Source of the DNA: Burhinus oedicnemus
Lineage: Eukaryota > Chordata > Aves > Charadriiformes > Burhinidae
Assembly (NCBI GenBank): GCA_008921705.1
Contig: VFFE01009182.1
Span: 3,193,444-3,257,443 of the forward strand
Direction of reading: 5' to 3'
Length of the DNA stretch: 64,000 bases
The translations under genes and the position numbers were made by a program. Within the stretch, counting starts at the first letter, position 1. Every line of letters starts with the position of its first letter. The notes beneath the pieces are model-generated. The model worked only from the letters and a program-made list of their open reading frames with translations, made no database searches and was not told where the DNA came from. Below, piece by piece: positions 56,831 to 64,000 of the stretch.

Positions 56831-59800
56831 GTGTTTGCAAGCAGATAACTTGTATATTAGTGTAAAATACGGGTATTTTTAGAAGAGATACAGTATATTG
56901 ATGGGTTCTTCAGTTTTATAGACAAGGTTCTTCAGGATTTATGGCCAGTTTAGTTGCAGGTAGTCAGAGATTACTGTATGTGAATATATTGAAAAACTGT
57001 CACAGTATTATACACTATGGTTTTTTGTATATTCTTTACTGGTCTATGTGATACTGCACCTGAACACTTTTGTGTGTGTGTGTGGCCATGACAAGTCTAT
57101 TCTGATAGTAGGGACTGGCTTCTGAAGAAAAACAATAATGGCACCTTCTTTCTATTCTTAGAAAAAAAATTGGAAAAAAAAAAAGTATTATCAGTAGAAA
57201 TATACTACACACTCAGAGCAAAATTTCTAGACATTGACTTAAGTAGAAGAAACAGAGGTTTTAAAAAGTGGATTTTGTGAAGCTTAAGAATTAGTCCTTT
57301 TTTAAAATTGGTATTTTAGTCATATAAGTGACCAGAAATAAAACCTCATATTAATTTCTTACTTGAAATGGGTTGCTATTGTTGCAACAAAATATTTCAC
57401 AAATCTTTTGTCTGTCCTAATTAAATTTCTATTGGAAGTAAAAGAAAAGATCTGTAGGGCTTTTTTTTGTAGAACTGAAATACTGTCTGGTTTTAATGAA
57501 GAAACTTAATTACTTTGTGGAAATTTAATGCGTCCTTAGGTAATCCTGTTACCTGACACTTTTGATTCCTACTCTTTATAGAGAACATTTTGTGTTAGAA
57601 CAGTAAAATATGTGAATATTTGCTTGTATGTTTTTATTGGAGCGGCACTCAACTTTTCATTACAGGCTTTCAAGTGGTGTTTGTTTGAATATCTACTAAC
57701 AAAAGAACACAGAGGGAAGGAGTGATTAAGTTTAGACCACCTAGAACTGTAGTGGGCATAAATGTAGGCATCTCATACGCAAGAAGAGGCAGAGTTCAGT
57801 CTTAGTATGTATCAGTCTTGAAAGTTGTTCGCTCTTGAGAGAGAATGGATCACAATACACAGTGAAATAGAGTGACCTTCAATTCAAAATCTTTTTAGGG
57901 ATGTTTTCCTCTTCTGTTTTCAGTGTTGGAGTGCTTCATACTTTGTCAAACTATCCATTTATTTTATCTTTTTTTTTTTTTAATACTGAACTCTTAGAAG
58001 TACAATACTACTCAGGAGCCTTTTTTTAGGTCTGAAACTACTGATGTGTGAAATATCACCTTTCAAAGAAAAAGAGACACATACTACAAAAAGGGTGAAG
58101 ATGCGTTTTAAAAGATCTCACTTTTTGCATCTGTTGCACTTTGATACTCAAGAATATGCCTACTTAGCATTGTGTATTTTTAAACAAGGTTTTGAACAGA
58201 TTAGAGTTTTTGTTTTTACTGTTATTCAAAAAGCAAACAAAAGTGAAAGAGCAATCTTATTTCTTTATTGCTAACAGGTTTTGAATTCAAATGTTTGTGA
58301 AAACTTTTAAGGAAAGCTCCCCTGTAACCCTGCAGGAGCCAGTCACCCTCATCACTTGTGTAATCTTCCATGACAAACAGAGGGGAAAAGGCACTCTTTC
58401 TAAGGTAAAAAGAGGAAGAAAGTATTTCACTTGGGAAGAATATCCAAGATGTTTAAATTAAAAGGAAGCAAGCAAGGACAAGATTATTTCTTTTTGTTTC
58501 AGGTTTTTTCGATTTCTTAAAACTATGAAAATAATCCATTGTAGTTCATAGTACTGAAGATAAATATGTATTCATTTGCAATGACTTGAATTTTTTGGTA
58601 GAATTGAGGTCTGTCTACTAGAGCAGTAATAAATATATATGTATTTTATTATCCTTTCGATATCTTGTATGAATTTAAACCTTCAGCAAAATCATTAAGG
58701 TACTCTTTTTGTCTTAAAAACCTTGCTTTTTTCACTGCAATAAGATAGCTTATAGCTTGGATTCATGATGCCTAGCACAAAACTTATACAAGTAACTCTG
58801 TAAGGCAGTAAAGCAATACAGTTCATTTGGCTACCTAATAATCTGTGACTGAATGACATAAGTAGCTATTTCTCTTCAGTATGGGAATTGTGAGATTTTT
58901 ATCAGGCTTTTTTTGGTTTATAGAACACAAAGATTAAGGGAATTTAACCCAAATTCATTTACTAAATCACCTGCGCCATCAATTAAATGTAAGATTTTTT
59001 TTTTTTTTTCCCCCCAGATGTCGCTTTATACTGTGGAGGACCCATGAGGCACTGCAGTCTTTCAGTTATGTGCCTCCTCCCCCATGTGTCTTCTTTTTAT
59101 CTCATGTGTCATATTGCTGCACTTTAACTGATATATTGGTAGTATCAAATATCCTGTTGTTTCTAGTTAAAGCTGCCATAGCAGATCTGTTAGTTCCAGC
59201 CTACCAGAAAACCATGAGCAGCAGCAGAATTAATCTGAACAAATGAAGAGAGATGATGAAGTCAATTTGTACTTCTTAGGCGTGGTGATGTTGAAATGAC
59301 ACCAGAGACAAGGGGGTAGACTTAGACCTTCATTACTGAGTCACCGGTGCTTTGTGGACAGTCTGTACTTTAACTGCAGTGAATGACTGATGCAATGAAC
59401 AGATTTGCTATAGAAAACGTGAAGTATGAGCATAGTCAAAAGCATATGCTTCATGTGCAGGCATTAAAAAAAACAAACCCTGATAATGCCTGTATTAAAT
59501 ATCTTTCAAGTTATTTTTAGACTACTCCAGTATGCATGTGAAGACAGCAGCTCCAGAAAGGTACCTGACATAAACAGTAGCACACAGGAAACAGTCTGAT
59601 CCTGTCCAACAAGTGTAAAGGTCCAATAAAGAGAGGCAATGCTGGTTGTTTATATTCTTCACTTTGTGCTGTTTCCTTCTCTCAGAATCCAGTGAGTCCA
59701 ACTGTCTGTGGGAGGCCTTATATAAACACAAGAATGTTGATGAAAAAATGCACCACTCTAAGTATATAATAAGTCACGTCATCTATGCAGCATTTTCCAA

Positions 59801-62800
59801 CATAAATATGTACTTTGATTTTTAAAAAATATATTCTGGTTTGGTGTCTAGAAGGATACAAGAAAAATGGGTGTCAGTGGTTGCATCTTTCCATTACTTG
59901 CTTCTGGAGAGGATGTTAATATAGATACAAAAAAGCTCTTGTACACAGAGGTCTTTTAGCAAAACACAGTAGGTAGAATTCAAAAGGGGAGTGATTCTTT
60001 CAAGTAAAACAATTATTTTTCATGTGATAGCCAGTCTTCCTTTAAGTATTGTGTCCGTGAAGATCTTCGGAAATCCTGGGCTTGATGGATAAGCTATTAA
60101 CTGAAAACACTTTTAATTCCTAAGGAGCATCTTTCTTTGTAGGCAAGCTAACGGTATCAGTATTCCCCCAGTTGAGTTTCCATCAGCAGAACATTTCTGC
60201 TTGGTTCAGCTTTTCTGTTTGAGTTTTGATCCTTATGGGAGCAAAGTCACAAAATGTTTGCAGACACCTGTATTTCTTACAGCTGCAGCCATCGCTACCA
60301 TACACCTGTGCTCCAGCTTTATTGCCATGCCCTTAAAATCTTGGACTTGGCTACAAACTTTTCTTCACCATGAGTTTCAGATCTTCACTGTAAGTAGCAG
60401 GAAGAGACTCACGCTTCTCAGAAACAGCTTCTTGAGGCAGCCCTTTGGAAGAATACCTTGACTTGCTTTCTGGTGATTAGGATCAACCCAAATCCCCTTC
60501 TCACAGGCTGGGAAACGTATAGTGAGAAAGGCTTATTTTCAGAATGGCGATCACTGGATGGGTTCATCGTGAAGGTTAGGGATGTGGTCATCTGCCATCT
60601 ATCTTCATATCTTAGTTGAAGTACCTCTCAAATAAATGTTTGGGCCACGTGGTTCTTTTATTTGCTCTTTTTATTTTTTATTTCCCCTCTGCCCTGTTGT
60701 TCCCATTTAAGTCACCTGAGTATCCACTTTTCAGACTTTCTAGTTTGTTTAGTTTTTGCTTTGCCATCAGCTGGTCTAACCGCCGTGCCTTTGCTACCAG
60801 GTAGAGCTAGTGATACGGAACCAGGAGTCTTCTGCTTTCATGTGATTAGTGTGGGCTTCAATTTTTACCTCTGTAGGCTCCTGAATGCTTTTCTTGGAAC
60901 CACTCTGGTGTGTATGCCTGTGCAGGATCTGTGGGTCAAATAACATCATCCGCACACATGCAGTCTGGCAACTTGGCCTTTGAGAGCCTGAAATTGGAAA
61001 GTTACAGGTAGTTCAAGCTGCAGACTCTTTCTGTATTGGCTCGTGGCACATAAAAAAAAAAAAAAGTAAATAATTTGTTGGAGGCTGACTTGCCCAGGTC
61101 AGAGAGTGCTTGGTTACTTCAGAAGCACAAGGTATGTGTCGTGCACTGTCTTGGCACTATCTATCCAGGTTTATGAAGGCTGTAGAGGCTATTCCTGATG
61201 TTGAATAATCTTCATGTCAGTTTACCCTGATCGTCATGCTTTGTCTTGAATTACTAAAACTGCAGTCAAACAAATTTTGGCAAAAAGCAGCTATATATTG
61301 CTGTGCTGCTTTAAGTTGGTGTCTGTGCAGTCCCTACCCCTATCTGTGTATCTTCTTCATTATCTGTGTTAAAGTTTTTGTAATTGTATTTCACAGACAT
61401 GCAGGCAACAGGGAGAGAGCAATAATTCCTGTAGATTTCCTTCAGGAAACAGAACTTTTATTATTTTTTCTGTGACCTTAATCTGTAACAGTGAAACTTT
61501 TAATTGAACTGTGGACTAAGGGCTTGGAAAACCTGTGAGAGTTTGGGGAAGGGTTGCTTTTTTTAATTATAGATAGTACAGAATCGTAAGTTGGAGGGAA
61601 TTACTGCATAAACATGAATATTTTTTCAAGTAAGAAGTTTAAGCAAAAAAAATCAATGTTAAGTAATGCAATTTGAAGAAAACCTCACGTTTTCTTAGGG
61701 AAAAGGTTGGAGCGTTACGCTTTCGAGAGAAACCTTGATCTATGAAACTGACAATCTTGTAACTTTTAGTAGCTCAAGGTAATACATTCTTGTAATCTGC
61801 TTATGAAACTTTTGTTTGGAAAGATTCTTTAAGTTTTGCATGTTATGAAGCAGATTATTTAAAAACAAACAAACCCAAAAAACCCCAACCAAAATACCCC
61901 TCCCCACAAAATCAAATAATGAAACCCCCATTCCTTGAAGGAGATAATACTGTTCTGAGAAGTCCAAATTGAGGTTGGATGCTCAAAAGATTTCTTATAT
62001 CCTCCCTTCCATGCTCACAGTCTGTTTTGAACAAATACATTCTGTTTTGGAATACATAGAATTTCCCCGTTGAATTTCTGAAGGAAAATTTCTTATCTCC
62101 AATGCCTTTGAACATGAGATTAAGACCTGCCATTGTATTTGGCACAGGTGCTTGTTCTGTTCTCAGCTGATGGTGATTTTAGTTATGTGGCTGTTGAATA
62201 GGTGATTTCTCACTTCAGTATCCATGTGTAGGATGGAGTCCTCAGTATACTATGCATACAAAGATTTATACTGCTGTGTTTTAAGAATTGACTCCCCTCC
62301 CCCTTTTTCTTGGTCCAGATTAATTGTGTTATTCAAATGCCTTGCACTGGCCAAGTAAAACAGTACTGATAGTTTGCCATCGTTTTTGTCTTTTCCACTG
62401 AAGACAGTGATATCTCTGTGTTATCTGGACTTCTTAAGAGATTTTGTAGTGCTTTGTGCCCTATGAAATTGTTTAACTGAAATGGAAAGGGATGGAATTA
62501 ATTACCTGCTGGTTGAGTTGACAGAGAAAAGCCATAGTGTTTCCAGGGGTGGCACATCTACCTCCATTATAAAAACATCATAATGATGTTTTCTGATTAG
62601 TAGCAGAGTAAAATTAAATAATTTCTCCGTTGATACAGTGCTCCACAAGATTAGGAAAGCTGACTCTTTTCTAAAAAAGTAGAAGCCACTAGGTAAAATC
62701 TGGCAAGTGTTAAAACTGGCCATAATCCCTTAGGGAGGGCACTTGCATGGGTAGCGTGTTTGTTCTCCTGTGTTCCTGGAGTAGGCATACAGCTATAAAT

Positions 62801-64000
62801 ACTGACTGGAAAGTATTTACAGTGAATCTTTATCTGCTCTGTAGTAAACTTATGGGTATTTTGCTTTATATATGTTTGCTTTAGAAAGACTTGGTTTTTA
62901 AATGCATAATGTCAATTCTTGATGGTAAGCAAGGAAGTATGATGAGTTCAGATGGCTATTTTCTGTCAGGTCAGTGAAGCTGTGAAACTTTGCACTTATC
63001 CTGTTACCTCTATCCTAATAGCTCGGTAATTTCCCCCCTACCCCCAGTCGAAACACTGTTGAAACTAAGTAGAGGACTCAGGGCAGACTATAATGTTCCT
63101 CTTTTTTTAGGGAGAAATCAGTTGTTTGGCAAAGAGGGTTACAAGAGGCCTGAGGTGGCTACCAAATAATGGTAAGCTCTGGCTAAGACAGGCTTGTAGT
63201 ATAGCCAGTTTTAATCTAATCTGTTTTATGCATTATTTCTGCTATTAAGACTGAATAATTTGGTTTTCAGTGGTGCGCTGGTGGTTATAAATGCTGTTTA
63301 CAAGCCCCTCTGTAAAAAGCTGCTGTACAAAGAATGTCTAAGGGAAGTGCTGGATTGTGAGTAAATGTTGAGGGCTTTTAAGTTCTGTAGTCTAACACCT
63401 CTTTCCAGAGTGGAAGTATTGTGGGGTTTGATCCCAGGAGAGATCAGAAAAGAAATGAGAGGTGTTACCAACTACAGAAACACTCAGAGGTGCGAATGGA
63501 CAGAGGTGTTCCTTCAGGATTTCCGCAGAGCGGGAGAGTGAAAGCTGCTGCGTTCCCCCACCTTGCCTTTGATCAAACCCAGGCTCTTTGCCCAGAGGAG
63601 ACGCAATGGTTCTCAGCAATGTAGGCAAAACTGGATTTGGCCATGAGAGGCGGAGTACAGGGCTCCCTTCTACTATAGAAGAGGGAGAGGAAACGGGCGC
63701 AGTTTGGACAGGAGCCCTAGGGAGCCCGGCATGCTGTTTCTGGAAGTGAGAAGGATGGCAACAGTTGGGAGAAGCCCCCTCTTTTCCATAGAAGTCACTG
63801 TCTGCACGCTGGCCCTTCCCTTCCTTCCCCTTCTCATCTGCAGAACTGCGACTCCAGGCTTGTGCATCCACGGAGCTGGCGCAGAGCTGACAAGTCTGTC
63901 CACCAGCGGCCTGCTTCGTTGGCCGAGTGGCTGCTTTACCACTCTCCTGGTTAGTGTCACAACTGCAAGCTCATTTTTACTTCTTTTTAAGTCTCTGAGC
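56831..64000. other. Intergenic DNA downstream of USP25, no gene recognised
   Basis: 7.2 kb without a supported gene. I looked for the let-7c and miR-99a hairpins that lie downstream of USP25 in mammals and did not see them, so they are probably beyond the window. There are alternative AATAAA hexamers (57337, 58628, 59625), a T15C6AG tract (58995-59017), an A14 run (61052-61065) and a more GC-rich end from about 63380. ORFs up to 159 codons have no family features. Confidence 0.75.

Noticed and set aside
58995..59045. T15C6AG tract followed by ATG and a short open frame, looking like a splice acceptor plus start
   Set aside because: The frame closes after nine codons, no donor or partner exon is evident, and it lies downstream of the USP25 polyadenylation signal.
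63920..63930. TGGCCGAGTGG, a perfect tRNA A-box as in tRNA-Ser/Leu
   Set aside because: No B-box, anticodon arm or acceptor stem follows in the next 80 bases, so it is neither a tRNA gene nor a recognisable tRNA-derived SINE.
56831..64000. let-7c / miR-99a / miR-125b cluster expected somewhere downstream of USP25
   Set aside because: The let-7 and miR-99 seed-containing sequences were not seen on reading. They are probably further downstream.

Overview
The window is avian nuclear DNA, and the species cannot be read from it. The evidence is two CR1 LINEs with the bird-type 3' end, a bird-type endogenous retrovirus fragment, GT-AG introns of 0.3 to 6 kb, and a ubiquitous vertebrate gene whose protein is close to the mammalian one. 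About 95% of the window is intronic or intergenic. Most open reading frames longer than 60 codons are chance ORFs in that DNA.

The one gene I can support is USP25 (ubiquitin-specific protease 25), on the + strand. Twenty coding exons run from 13455 to the TAA at 56399-56401. They join in one frame without a break and give 900 residues (numbered v1-v900 below), all with GT-AG splice sites. The 5' part of the gene lies left of the window: the N-terminal ubiquitin-binding region and the exon with the catalytic cysteine. Visible are most of the USP catalytic domain (v1 to about v472, with the catalytic histidine at v416), the helical insert and autoinhibitory segment carried inside it, and the whole C-terminal helical domain, ending in a tankyrase-type motif. 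The exon at 41119-41232 matches the first of two cassette exons of the muscle isoform (USP25m). Its usual partner exon was not found, and the intron where it should lie contains an assembly gap.

Layout: 1-1115, minus-strand endogenous retrovirus remnant (RNase H/integrase fragment, tRNA-Lys primer-binding site, truncated LTR). About 1117-2498, plus-strand CR1 with an internal deletion. 2499-13454, AT-rich intron without recognised genes. 13455-33646, USP25 exons for the catalytic domain, with an old L2-type LINE in the intron at 23.8-25.3 kb. About 34507-36130, a minus-strand CR1 with decayed reverse transcriptase. 36595-56401, exons for the C-terminal half. 56402 to about 56830, 3' UTR with polyadenylation signal. 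From there to 64000, intergenic DNA with no recognised gene.

I found no CRISPR, tRNA, rRNA or microRNA gene, and nothing I would call a new biological system. The points most worth a second look are the USP25m cassette exon beside the gap, the shortened linker before the autoinhibitory segment, the fused open frame in the retroviral remnant, the old LINE remnant, and a candidate conserved non-coding block in the 41-47 kb intron.
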